Source: Sipunculus nudus
Taxonomy: Eukaryota > Annelida > Sipuncula > Golfingiida > Sipunculidae
Assembly: GCA_026874595.1 (NCBI GenBank)
Contig: CM049318.1
Coordinates: forward strand, 52,976,750-53,040,749
Length of the DNA stretch: 64,000 nucleotides
Direction of reading: 5' to 3'
The notes beneath the pieces are model-generated. The model was not told the DNA's origin. It was given only the letters and a program-made list of their open reading frames with translations, and made no database searches. Numbering within the stretch: position 1 is the first letter of the stretch; each line of letters begins with the position of its first letter. Both the position numbers and the translations under genes were made by a program. This document shows positions 13,450-25,098 of this stretch, in pieces.

Positions 13450-13681
13450 CAGTGGCGTCAATTTTTCTTCAAGGGTGGGGTGGGGGGGGGGGTCGGGGTG
13501 ACTCGCAATTTTTTTTAAACACACACTATTAATATATATATATATATATATTTTTTTTTTTTTATTGTCTGTGTTAAACATTTAAATGTATTACAATTAA
13601 ATATATGGTTTTAGAAAATAAGGTATTCTGTTTCTAGTATTTGATTATTTTAAATCAGGTCTAGATATTTTGACGCCCTTG
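13450..13681. mobile_element. hAT-like MITE with 8-bp target duplication
   Basis: Terminal inverted repeats are cagtggcgtcaattttt on the left and the complement of caagggcgtcaaaatat on the right. Flanks ggaactgg (13,442-13,449) and agaactgg (13,682-13,689) match in 7 of 8 bases. It has no ORF. The interior holds a G-rich run and an AT array. Confidence 0.75.
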
Positions 13682-13784
13682 AGAACTGGAACGATTTCAG
13701 TGTAAACTGCTCTATGACGTAAGTATGCCTTAAGGGGATATCTCAAAAGAGCCGAATCTGAAATGGCATAGTACCACTAAAATA

Positions 13785-13788
<4 letters not shown>

Positions 13789-13836
<48 letters not shown>

Positions 13837-14078
13837 TCTTCTCCACTTCATCTTCTACTTCCCTTCTCTTGCTCCCTTCTCCCGCTATTTTGTCCATACC
13901 TTTCTGCTTGTCTTATTCTTCTTATCCTCTTCTTACCTGCTTCTTCCTCTTTATTTCTACCCTTCACGTCTTTTTCTCATCCTGTTTTCTCTCTTTCTTC
14001 TCTCTGTCTCTCCTGTCTGTCTTTCTCCGTCTTGCGCTTCATTCTTCATATCACTGAATAATGATATGCTTCAAATGG

Positions 14079-14135
<57 letters not shown>
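13789..14135. repeat. (CT)n, pyrimidine-rich stretch and (AT)n
   Basis: (CT)n at 13,789-13,832, a CT-rich stretch to about 14,045, and (AT)n at about 14,083-14,135. The (AT)n directly abuts the TRIM LTR. Confidence 0.9.
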
Positions 14136-14139
<4 letters not shown>

Positions 14140-14565
14140 ACGAGGTGACATAAAAGCGGACCGAACCGTCTCGCTAGTGAAGCTTGTTTTTCTAGCGAAC
14201 CGTTTGGTACGCCAGACTTGTGCGCCACCGACATGGGTTCGAAACCGGGATCGGCTAACAAAATGGGGGCTCGTCCGGATGAAGGAAAACTTTGTGGCCC
14301 AGGGAATAAGATCACCAAAGTGTGACTCCTGGGGTAATCAGTCTTGTTCTGATAGCAGAGTTCACGCTCTTATGAGGGGGTGTGTTACGGGGTGACATAA
14401 AAGCGGACCGAACGGCCTCGCTAGTGAAGCTTGCTTTTCTAGAGAAGCGGTTGGTATGCCGGACTTGGGCGCCACCAACAGGAGTTTGAATCCCGGACGA
14501 GACCCCCAATTTTTTTTACGAAGACAAATTGCTAAGGGGAAAATATTGGGCCGACCCGAATTCTT
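14136..14565 (+). mobile_element. TRIM element, rearranged copy
   Basis: LTR1 is 14,136-14,260 (TGTTACGAGGTGACATAAAA...CTAACA; about 32 bp shorter than the intact LTR). It is followed by PBS TGGGGGCTCGTCCGGA at 14,264-14,279, a short non-coding interior, a purine tract (gaggggg) and LTR2 from 14,383. LTR2 does not finish normally. At 14,491-14,508 it switches to a reverse-complement PBS (tcccggacgagaccccca), followed by an inverted LTR end (cgaagacaaatt...gggccga). The left flank is an (AT)n array. Confidence 0.75.
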
Positions 14566-14684
14566 TCACAGAAAAAATAAGAAGAATAAAGTGTATTAAA
14601 GTAATTAAAGTCAATGTCAGGAAATAATACAAAACAAGACGGGCTCTTTAAACAAAGAACGATTTGGCAGGCCTGCACACACAC

Positions 14685-14688
<4 letters not shown>

Positions 14689-14741
<53 letters not shown>
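14689..14741. repeat. (AT)n microsatellite
   Basis: Pure AT array after a short cacacaca run. Confidence 0.95.
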
Positions 14742-14742
<1 letters not shown>

Positions 14743-16189
14743 CTATCGCTTAGGAACTACAATGTGAATTGGTATCCCCATTTACCTGTCCTCTTAATTG
14801 CGTTTACGCTTACATACACTGATAAAAACACACACACGTCTTTTTTCTCCATTATTGGCTGAATGTTTTGTTGTTATTAACAACCTCATTTACAGTCTGT
14901 TGAATGTAAAGATAATATAATCGACAATCAAAACGCACCAAGCTGTTTTGACGGGACATTGTGTTCCGGCAATCCAATGTGAACCGTACCTTCAATGGAG
15001 CGCACTTGAAAGTTATCCGGTTATCATCCCATAATGACGTCATAGAAGCATCAAGGGATAGTTTCCTTAATTATTGTACATTTTGATCTAATCTGACAAG
15101 CCTGGCAGGGATCAGGTAACATGCAGTCTGATATATGATCAAATACCTGTATTCTAAGAGAAATTTTAATTAAAACGACCCTCGCACATGCAACAACATC
15201 GCACAGAGATTACATGTCGCCGCTCAAACGCTTTTGATATACTGTGAGGTCTAAAAGTTGACCCTTCTATCCCAACCTCCGTCTGAGTTACCATGCATTT
15301 CTTTTCTAACACCGGTTTTCGCTTCTTTAGGCACACTGCAAACCTACAGGATACCTTACCAAAACTGCAAAGCGTAATTTTTCGGTCACACGACACTTAA
15401 AGGCGTACGTATTCGGTCCGCTGCTACTGTCACGATTGATCCATGTGCTCTGATATTTTTCTTTCTTGTTTATATCTGCATACATAACATTTTAAGAGGA
15501 TTCACATAAAGATTCTTTATGCCTTCTAACGTGTGTTAAAACAACTATTCTTCCTCCAACGTCGTGGTTAATGATTTTCCGTATCGAAATTTACGTTGGC
15601 TATATATCCTAATTAAGGATGGTATTGGAAATGAATACACAGGATTTCCGCTGATAATTGTGTGCTATTCCATATTTCCAAACTTGAATACAGTTCATTT
15701 ATGAATACAGGTGTATAGTGTTACATTTTTATCATGGTTTCCCTGTAGTTTTCGTTTTTAGCCCTTGGCTACAGAAAATTACACCCAAAATAAGTTATGG
15801 TCGAAAAATGATTTATTGCATGAATGTCTATCAATGTATTAACTAGAATATCTTAATAATTATTATGTATATAATTATCTTTTCATTTAATTATCTGTTT
15901 AACAAACTACAATATATTGGACAACCGTGAACCAATGAACAAGTAACTTTATTCGTTTACTCAATTTTATTTAATGAAATAATATGTTACGTAAATGTTT
16001 AATTAAAAAAATGAACAGGGTATTCGCGAATGAAAAGAATAAAATTTGAGAATTAAAAACGTCGTGAAAGAAAAAGATTTTCCCTTATTTGATGACATTG
16101 CATTTAATGATTTTGAATAGGAGATTGTCAATATAAAAAAGCGCATCTGCTCGACCCAATTAAACTTTTATGTTAGACCTGACTACTAA

Positions 16190-16717
16190 TTGGGCTGTCC
16201 CACTTAGGCGACTCTACAACGGCTACAGACGACTCCGGGCACAAAACGACCTCCGCTACGACAATAGTCTACGACAAGCTACAACAGGTTGACGACTGTC
16301 TGACGACAAGCTGTCGACAACTGGCGACACAATCGCCGCGACAAAGGACAATCACCTATAACAACCTACGACCACATCAACGAGAACTAACGACTACACT
16401 GGCGACAATCCACGAAACCAGAATTCATGTTACGTCCACTAGCGACAAATCTCTACCCTGTGACAAGGATGGGCAGCTGTATCAAGTACACAGGCCCACG
16501 ACAGAACCTACGACAACCCAAGTCACATGAAAACAGCCTACGACAGGACCTACGACAACCCACGTCACCTGGCGACAGCCTATGATAGCGCCTAGAATAC
16601 ACGACAAGTCAGAGGTCACGCGTCTTTTGACGACTTCGGGCGACTACAGCGACTACATTCGACCATAGTCTGGTCGCCTGTAGTCGCCTGTAAAGTCGCC
16701 TAAGTGGGACAGCTCTA
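16190..16717. mobile_element. PIF/Harbinger-like MITE with CGAC-rich interior
   Basis: Terminal inverted repeats of about 24 bp have the core gctgtcccacttaggcgact. The insertion is flanked by taa at 16,187-16,189 and 16,718-16,720. Removing the element and one taa restores a sequence aligned with copy 1 near 3,592 (gattatctaaagtttgc). A 3-bp TAA duplication fits PIF/Harbinger. The interior is dense in cgac/acgac words and has no ORF. Confidence 0.75.
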
Positions 16718-18054
16718 TAACAGTTTGCAAACTAAGTGTCATGGGTCTTTATATCTTTTTCACTCTGCCACCATCAGTAGCAAAAATGCGTATGCAAATC
16801 TTTTAGCATTCATAAATACTTCAGTTATTATACTCATGACTTATTAAATGTAACATGATGGTAATTAATTTCCCTTAATTACCTATCATGACGGCTTGCT
16901 CATCATACAATTTGCTTTATTTATTATCGAATTTAAACGTCTTAATGCGTATCTGCCCAACCCTGTTGTACCATAATTTAGGATCTAATTATCTAAAAGT
17001 TTGCAAACTAAGTGTCATGAGTGATAAAATCTCCCCAATATCCTATTTGGACTAACTTTGGTATTCATAAACACTTCAGTAACTTAAATACTTTACTCAT
17101 TACTATTTAATCGTACTTGATGATCATTAATTTCCATTAATTTACAACCATAAAAAGCTAAATCATCATTTCAACAACTGAACGGCCACACACGTAGCTT
17201 AACTTTTTCTTCCTGATAAATCCTTAATTGACTGTCAGTTTTATTGATTGGGTCTACAGTTTATGCCATGATGCCATGCTTTAAAACTGTATATAGATGA
17301 TGATATAGTAGTGGCTTTATTCTATAGAACAATTTCCTGATCATGCGCAATGCGCTAGAGGAAAAATGTTTTTAATAATGTCGTGTAGTTTAATATTAGA
17401 GCATAAAAAAGTAGATTACTGTTACTTGTTGCTTAAAATTCTGTACCGTTTAAAAACTTAGAAGTTTCAAAAATATAAAAATATCTGATGAAAATGAATG
17501 TGAATTTTGTAAACATATATACCATTAGAAAGAGCTCTGTACAAGGTTCAGAATGATATAAAATATATGGGGTTTTATATGCATTTGAACGAGCCTTTTG
17601 ATTGATTTAAAATTTAGGGGATTTTGCTTTTGCTAGAGATGCATCTGTGATTAATTCAGAGGCACTGCAGGAAACTAACCTCGAAGTATAATGTAGAATT
17701 CGTTTGTTATTAAGACAATTTGTTATTTGATCATCTGGTGTACAATAACCCTTACTTTAAATATAACGGACCCGGGCACTCAATGTAAATCGTCTCCTGA
17801 AGATAGCGAAAGTGAGATAAAAAAGTTCTAATGATGGCACTTTATAAGTCCAATCTCTTTTAGTTATATTTGTTTACTCTTCTTTTGATTTAGTTTGGTT
17901 ACATTTTATGTCATATGTGAACGTTTACTTTAAGTAGTAACTAAATTTAGTAGCAACTCGGAATCAAATACATATGACACATGTATTTTTCCTGTCAAAG
18001 TGAAATTTGGCTATATCTTTTTACCTTTCATCGTCATCTTTTCGTCATTCATAA

Positions 18055-18890
18055 TCATGACGGGAAAAGACGCAGCCTCGAGGTTATAGTATTGGACTTC
18101 GGAGCTGAAAGTTCCCGGTGTCTCAATGAAAAAATAGTTATGTTTCAATGAACGTCGATGCCATGGATCCGCCTGATAGGCATATATGGATCCATAGCTT
18201 TCTTAGGTGCAGGTAAGATTCACTTTATATAAAGTAGATGATCAACAGAATAAATCCCTCAGAGCAGCCTTAAGAATAAGGCGGTTCACTAAAACATCAT
18301 AACTAAGAGTGCGCAAAAACACGCCGACTGTTACAGATTAAATAATAGAACAACAGGATAAAACGTATAAAGTCAACACAGATCTTAACAAATGACCATC
18401 AGCACACAATAGCCAAAAATAAATTCGTTTCTCTTCTAGACATAATCGAGCCACATCCAATGTTGAAAGAGACTAACATCACATCTACTAAGCAAGCGGT
18501 CTTTTTAAGTCAGCTTGATCTTTCCTTGCAACCAGTTTAGTATTTATAGACCTAGGCTATTTATAAAACCTTAGTGTTTCATTTCTATCTCCTCTGATTT
18601 TCTCCCAATCTTTGGGACTACTTGTAATTCAAATAGATATCATCTTTATCGTTGATAAAGGAGCACCTTAGGGCAGGGGTCATTGACTTCCTATACTATG
18701 GCGCTCGAGCGCAATCTTTTCTTTGTTTAAAAAAAGATAGAACGTCAGTTGCTCCAATGTCCTAACATCAGATGACAAGTTTTTTTATTTTTCCAAGCCC
18801 CATGCATATAAAACCTGTAATCCAGAAGGCTTAATAATATATCAATCTTCACGTTTGGATACCTCCATTCAAATTCAATATACACAGGTC
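18055..18890 (+). repeat. SINE C (copy 3), split by a 584-bp insertion
   Basis: The head is at 18,070-18,150 and the middle and tail at 18,747-18,880. The two parts are separated by the insert at 18,157-18,740, bounded by the direct repeat aacgtc. Confidence 0.65.
18157..18740. mobile_element. Unknown 584-bp insertion with 6-bp direct repeats
   Basis: Flanked by aacgtc at 18,151-18,156 and 18,741-18,746, and absent from SINE C in copies 1, 2 and 4. It begins gatgccatggatccgcctga and ends tttaaaaaaagatag. There are no clear inverted termini and no ORF. The A-rich right end would suit a retroposed sequence. Confidence 0.6.
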
Positions 18891-19049
18891 AATATATGTC
18901 AGACCTACGTGGAGCTGGCTCTGTCTAGTGGGAAGAGCTGACCTGTGATGCAGGTATCACGTAAACGAACCGAGACACGTTTATCTCAGCTAAATGAAAA
19001 TAATTCTTCGCCTGTGAAACACACCAAAGTTCTATCAGGATAATAGTTA

Positions 19050-19202
19050 TATTGGGGCCTGGGCGGTCCAGTGATAAACCACTTGGCTTTTTCCTCTGAC
19101 GCCCCGGGTTCGATCCCCGGCATGGCTATGAGAGCGAGTTGTAGCGGCCCGTCCCATGCCTTTGTTTTTTTCCGGGGTTCTCCGCTTTCTTCGATCAATA
19201 GA
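19050..19202 (+). repeat. SINE A, tRNA-derived (copy 3)
   Basis: Same head (cagtgataaaccacttgg; B box gggttcgatcc) and body with a ggggttctccgctttc motif. Its antisense gives the 70-aa ORF at 18,986-19,198. Confidence 0.75.
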
Positions 19203-19787
19203 TAATAGCTAACGATAAGACCTAAGACACGAAGAGTGACATGATTAGTAACTATGATTTAAAACTATTTGTACAATCCATGTAAACAGGATAAAGTTCG
19301 ATAAAAATCGAAATGAGTAAGCCAAAATGTTGGCAGAGATATGTGGTCTCTTAGCACTTTCCGTTTCATATATGAAAGCCGCAAATATGGTATATACGGT
19401 CGGTCTGGTAGGTATAGAAAGTTCAGCTTCGCAATATATCTTGCACTGAGACAGCTTAAACTGTCAAAGAGTGCTGCGATGTTTAACTCCGGCATCCTAG
19501 GGTTTTTTGCCCTACTCATCCTGTTCAGAATGTCAGACCCCCGGGCAGTGCTGCGACAGCCTCGGGGGAAGTGCCTGGAGTATATAAATACAATCACAAC
19601 AACGCGGCCTTGTTATGATGGCTACCAAATCACTCTCCTGGTTGAAACGTCCCGAAATATTGTCACTTATAGTCGCCCTTCGGGGAATAGATAAATAGAT
19701 GAAGGTATATGACCTTTATAACTGCGAAGATGATTTCCGGAACAGAAATCCACCAGAATTTCTTAAAAGTGTTGCTTCAATATATAG

Positions 19788-20265
19788 CAGGGGCGTCAAT
19801 ACAGGGGGATGGGGGTATTTATCCCTTTGGAGGATAGAGGTATAACCCCCCCCCCCCCCACACACACTTTTTAGCAAGGAGGATGGCCATTGTAATCAAC
19901 CACTCACCTCGGTATTCAGAGAAATATTATAAAGATATTGAAAATGAAAAATGATAAATAATTTGAATTATAGACTTTGGTTCAATTTCTGAGTTTACTA
20001 TGATATATTAGAAATATATACCTAGTTTAGATATACCTGTATATACTGGAAACAATGTTATTGTGTTTTTATATCAGTTCCAGCTAAAATGCTCGATACT
20101 ATGTGTAGAGCAAGTTATGGCTAAATATAAATAAATATTTATGTATTTATAAAAAAAGTTGTTCTAATAATTGTTAACTTCCCACGCCTGCGAAACATTC
20201 CCCCATTACCCCTCCCCCAACCCCCCGTCCTTACCCAAAACCTTGCAGATAAATTTACGCCACTG
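19788..20265. mobile_element. hAT-like non-autonomous element
   Basis: The left end caggggcgtcaat and the right end (complement cagtggcgtaaat) match the termini of the MITE at 13,450. Copies 1 and 2 lack it between ttcaatata and aaggttgtg. The target duplication is imperfect (tatag near both ends). The interior contains a poly-C run and is otherwise AT-rich. Confidence 0.6.
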
Positions 20266-20467
20266 GTATAGGTTGTGAATAGGGGTGGATTGAGAAGTGG
20301 CGCAGAGGGCGCTGCCTTCCTCCTCCCAAATTTTCGACTTGCATCGTTTAATTTTCTTTCCGCATGCGAGAGTTATAAAGTTAACTAGCACTCTCGGTAC
20401 ACTTGTTTATTTAAGCTTTATTTATTTTACATGGATTATACAACTTGTTATATTAATCATTCACGAG

Positions 20468-20672
20468 GCACGCTCCATGTCTCGGATGGTGGCTTTCTGC
20501 AGTCATTGGAAGTGGAGGAAACTGGAGAACCCCGGAGAAAACCATCGACCGTGGGCGGGCAACTACAACCAACTCTCATAGCTACGACGGAGATCGAACC
20601 CTGGTCGTCAGTGGAAAGCGTCTAGTGTTTTAGCACACGACTGTCTACTTGACTGTGCCACGGCGCTGACAT
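20468..20672 (-). repeat. SINE A, minus-strand copy, near full length
   Basis: The reverse complement has an A-box-like region, B box gggttcgatctc, then ctatgagagttggttgtag and ttctccggggttctcc, matching the plus copies. The body extends further to a conserved end near gagacatggagcgtgcctcg. The ORFs at 20,297-20,625 are its antisense translation. Confidence 0.7.
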
Positions 20673-22309
20673 CCCCCTTTTACGATCCTGTTTCTGTAAT
20701 AGGTGAATATGAACTAAAGCTGACGTTGTCTATAAAACGAAGATGAAATTAACCGCATGGTAGGGATGAGATGTGTGTACTTATTGTTTTCATGGTGTAT
20801 ATGTAACATAACAAACGTAACGTGTGCAGATCCAAATTCCTTTAATATCGCCCACACTAACAAAAATCGAAATTGCAATCAAATCTTTAGAACACGATCA
20901 TGAAAAACCAATTTTGAGAGAACGCTTTAATGAACTTAAGCTTTTGAAATGCTTTTGACTTTAATGGCTTATAGCTATATTCTTACTATTTATATTAGGT
21001 GGATATAATCAATTCAGCTTATCTGATCAATGCTGGGGTTCTAACTTTCGCTAAGTTATTGGTATGGTTAAAGAGTATTACTCCATGCTTCATATGGTAT
21101 ATATTTTATAATTTAAAGGACCTGCAACACACAAAGACACACTTTGTGATTCTGGAGCCAATTCATACCTGTACAATGAATGAACATATATGCAAGCAAA
21201 GACTGAGGGTTATTAAGAGAATTTTTCGTATTAACCTCTCTAAAAGACAATGCCCCATATTAAAAAATCACTTCAGGATCTATATATATTATCTCTGTAA
21301 AATGAATTTTTTACGCAATTATACAGGGCTCTCTAGTTCAGAAACAAAAAGTTCTATTCAGTAATTGTTTTTTTTTATTTACAATATGTATATCATTTGA
21401 AGTGATATATAAATAATTTTTGATTATGTATTAGATTGTTAAATTATGTAGGTTTTGCTTATATTCTGCTTACTATTGGATGATTTATTATTTAATAAAC
21501 TACGATAATTAAAAAATTTTTAATCAATTAATGAAAATCAGAATTCCAAATGAATAAAAAATGAAAAGAATTCTGCTTACTCCTTGATGATTTATATATT
21601 TAACAAATAATAATTAATACAATTCTTAATAAATAAAATAAAACTATGAATTGTATTTGACATTTAAACTAATAAATGTGTTTTAATATAAATTTAACTA
21701 TTAGGTGAAAATAAGTAAATCAAGACTCGACTTCCATTAAATTTTGATAGAATTAATTTACGGTTATGCAATTAACATGACATATAATGACATATAAGGC
21801 AGGCTGGTATTTCAACATAAAAGTAGCGGTGGTTTATTGTCTGTTACAAGAGAACATGAAAACATGACATGCAAACACATCTTCAAAGACTTCAAAATGG
21901 TATTCTTGCTTTGTATTTTAATTTCTTTACTGTGACATGATCAGGTCAAATAAAATTCATTCTTATGTGGGCTGAATATATGAAGTTGGCCTTCTACCAA
22001 GAATCTGAAATTAATTCCTTTTGTTCTGAAGGACATTGAACAGTTTCCTCCAATGTATCATTAGGGGACTTTTTTATTTTAAAGTGCTCTATTTCCCGGA
22101 GCTTTAATAATAAAGGAAGCCCACGCACCAATACATCTTCACGGACTTTAAATGTTTGGCGATTTAATCTCTTTCTGAAAGGAGCAAGCTTTAGTTTAAT
22201 CTTCCGTGATGCAAATATATTTCATGCAGCTGGCAAAAACGTGACATAATTCAATAGAATTGTAACCGTGTATTAGGAATACAAATTAAATGCAAAAACC
22301 AACATGCAG

Positions 22310-22310
<1 letters not shown>

Positions 22311-22354
<44 letters not shown>
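22311..22354. repeat. (AT)n microsatellite
   Basis: Pure AT array, equivalent in position to the array at 13,017 in copy 3. Confidence 0.95.
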
Positions 22355-22359
<5 letters not shown>

Positions 22360-22664
22360 GACAGTAGGTAAGGTAAATTAATATAAAGACAACATGCATC
22401 ATGCTGCTGTGTTGCGACAATTACCTCCGCAATCCCAGGGGGCCCCAGTCTCCTAAAGAGAAACCACAATAACGTTCTTGCTCCCGGGCAGGACCTACGT
22501 CAGGAGACAGCAGGGGATAGTTATATCAAACATTGTGCGGTTTGATCTGTTTTGACAAGTCTGCCAATCTGTTAGCAACATGGTTTATCATCAATTTGAT
22601 CCAAAGTAGTAAGAATCATGTACAGGTTTCGTGCCAATTGATGTGGTAAACAAGACATATTTAC

Positions 22665-22852
22665 GGGGCCCCGTTGGGAACATGAGAAAACAATATTTAA
22701 AATATTAAGTCGTGGGCACGACTTAATAACTCGTGCGCACGACATATTAACTCATGCGCACGACATAATTATATCGTGTGCACAACATAATTAAGTCGTG
22801 CCCCGGCTTAATATGTTGAATATTTTTTTTTCTGAAGCCCCCAATGGGATTT
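22665..22852. mobile_element. Short inverted-repeat element with palindromic tandem repeats
   Basis: Imperfect terminal inverted repeats (ccccgttggg...acaatatt against tcccattggggg...aaatatt). The interior has about five units of roughly 21 bp, each centred on a palindrome such as cgtgcgcacg and separated by ac-taatt-like spacers. It is absent from the matching place in copies 1 and 3. Confidence 0.6.
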
Positions 22853-23992
22853 TTTGTCATTGAGCTTAAACTGTCGAAAAGTAAACTCGATGTAGTATAT
22901 GCTAATATAAAGTTTTTTTTTCCGTCAATGAATATATGAATGAATAATTAAATGAATGACTGAATGAATGAATGAGTTTATTAATTATAGTGTAATGTAC
23001 AATAATACAGGAAGAAATACAATCAGCTAATAATACCCAACCCTCGCAGGGTTATTAAGCGACACCTTGCGAAAATAAGGGAATTCATTAAAGAATTGCT
23101 TCAATTACGTCCTCAAGTAGTGACCTGTGGGTTAATTGTTTCGAGGTGCTCTTTTGTGCTTTAGTCTGCTGCGCCTGATAACGAATTTTTTAATAAAACT
23201 TAAATAGAATTATGCCTTGTTTAGCCGCCTGGTCAAAACAAAGTAATAAAAAAACGCCCTGGCATCTGATCAAGTAAATACGGAATCCATCTACCATCTC
23301 TGTAGGAATTATATATTTTCTGGCTTATTCTACGTATACTGCATTTTAATGAACTGTAGGCAGGTTCCTATGCCTCTGCCATGACCCTTCGAATATTTTA
23401 TATCCGGTATGTACACTTGGTTTTAATTTGAAAATGCGACATGTTAATAAGATAACTAGTAATAAGTATTTACCTGTATCAATTTACAGTAACAACATGT
23501 TTTACTTACAAAAGTAAAAGTCATTTCTCTTTCATTTTCAAAGATAAATACATTTGTCCTATGGAATCAAAATGTTGTGTGCCTCCTCAGGCGGGTAGCA
23601 AAATATTTTGTCCCCGGACGTTAAATGCTTGCGAATATTTGTTTTCAATTTTGAGCCAGCGTTGTAAAAGCTACCGAGCGTCATTAGACGTTAGCCTAAC
23701 TACACTCACGCAGGAGTTTTCGCTGCAGTAGTTCGCGATGCCCTTCGCTTTAACCGCTGCTTTATATTTCAAGATTCTCTGGGTTATACCGCCGTGGCTC
23801 ACACAGAGCAAAACCAATGAAAGCATGGTATTGATTTGTGCATCCAACAGCAAGTTTTAAATCCGCGACACCCTACTCTCGGTTTTCTGATTCTTGATCC
23901 TGTCCCAGGTGTTGAGACCCCGAAAAACGTATTTAGCAAATTGGCGATTTAAGCATATGGAAGGTAGCAGCGTATAACCGCTCTGTGGGGAG

Positions 23993-24503
23993 TAGGGCTG
24001 CGCGAAATTATCGACATATGGATATATGACGATACGGTGATTCGCTTATTGCGTATCGCGATACAGTTTTCATACATCGATATTTTGCAAAAACGTGCCT
24101 TAAACTGATACATTTGCAATTAAAATAATGTTTCTTTCACAAATTTAGACATGGGTTGAGATAAATGACAGACCTACAGTGAAAGCCCTTATCGTGTCTG
24201 TAGACGTTTAACAGGAAAAGTTCAAGAAAGCCTGATAAACCATTCACCAAAGGTCCGTCTAAGGAAATTTGCATGTCGGCTCCATTACAAATTGTTTTAA
24301 GAGTTATAACTGATCTGATTTGCATAAACATATTTACCAGATAAAGAATGGCTGATAATGATATTAAAAATTCATATATAATGAAAAACAATCAATTCCC
24401 TTAAATTAAATACAATGAAGATATCGCAATGCGTTTCGCAATACACTACCAAGTATATTGCTATATATTGCAATTCAAAAATTGTATGGGATACCCAGCC
24501 CTA
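23993..24503. mobile_element. hAT-like MITE with 8-bp target duplication
   Basis: Termini are tagggctgcgcg on the left and ctagggctgggta on the complementary right end. Flanks gtggggag (23,985-23,992) and gtgaggag (24,504-24,511) match in 7 of 8 bases. The interior is rich in tatcg/atatcg words and the 84-aa ORF has no recognisable features. A fragment of the same family lies near 32,260-32,335. Confidence 0.7.
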
Positions 24504-24848
24504 GTGAGGAGTGTATAGCGTTAGAGGAAATCAGAAGACAGATGCAACTGACATAACATAGTGCAGCTAACATATATAATGGTGCAGTAATATTCTGTTT
24601 CATTTGATTAAAGGGTTTCGGATCATATTTCTTACGTTTTTGTCCTGAACCCGCGCATGTACACAATCGTATATAAATATATAATCATTTTTATTACCTG
24701 GGACAGGTGACTCCATAATCTGACATGTATTTTTCAAATGTAAAACCCTGAATTACGCATTGCCCGCTGTTTATACGTTCTTTTCCTCATATATAGAAGA
24801 ACGTACAACATATGTAGACACTCATAACCATAGATTTCTAATTCTTAG

Positions 24849-24916
24849 AATATATATATATATATTATTATTATTATTATTATTATAATTATTATTATTA
24901 TTATTATTATTATTAT
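24849..24916. repeat. (AT)n-(ATT)n microsatellite
   Basis: A short AT array runs into an ATT trinucleotide array. A similar AAT array lies at about 32,190-32,230. Confidence 0.9.
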
Positions 24917-25030
24917 CAATACTATTATTGTCAAAAATTCTTTAAAACAATTAGACAATAACAGGTTCAGTAGATCAGTTTATAAAAAAAAAGAAATATG
25001 GCAATATCATAAGTACAGGTGTACTAGGTA

Positions 25031-25096
<66 letters not shown>
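25031..25096. repeat. (AT)n/(GT)n microsatellite, left target of the retrotransposon
   Basis: AT, then GT, then AT. It ends exactly where the left LTR begins. The array resumes at 30,802 on the far side of the element. Confidence 0.9.

Positions 25097-25098
<2 letters not shown>

Larger units (their letters stand above)
11776..21000 (+). repeat. Copy 3 of the tandem unit (expanded by insertions)
   Basis: Carries the same ordered landmarks (12,147; 12,581; 12,678; 13,191; 15,733; 17,236; 17,762; 18,060; 19,053; 19,524). Private insertions are a hAT-like MITE (13,450-13,681), a TRIM copy (14,136-14,565), a PIF/Harbinger-like MITE (16,190-16,717), a 584-bp unknown insert (18,157-18,740) and a hAT-like element (19,788-20,265). 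Near 20,796 it keeps the empty site of the TRIM LTR that occupies copies 1 and 2. No gene was recognised. The overlapping ORFs on both strands at 19,265-19,694 lie in conserved repeat sequence and have no protein character. Confidence 0.7.

Noticed and set aside
19265-19694. Overlapping ORFs of 110 and 117 aa on opposite strands
   Set aside because: They lie in a block repeated in copies 1 and 2, where the frames are broken; neither shows domain character.
22690-22815. CRISPR-like array of 21-bp repeats
   Set aside because: Units are adjacent and palindromic without unique spacers, and the setting is an animal genome.
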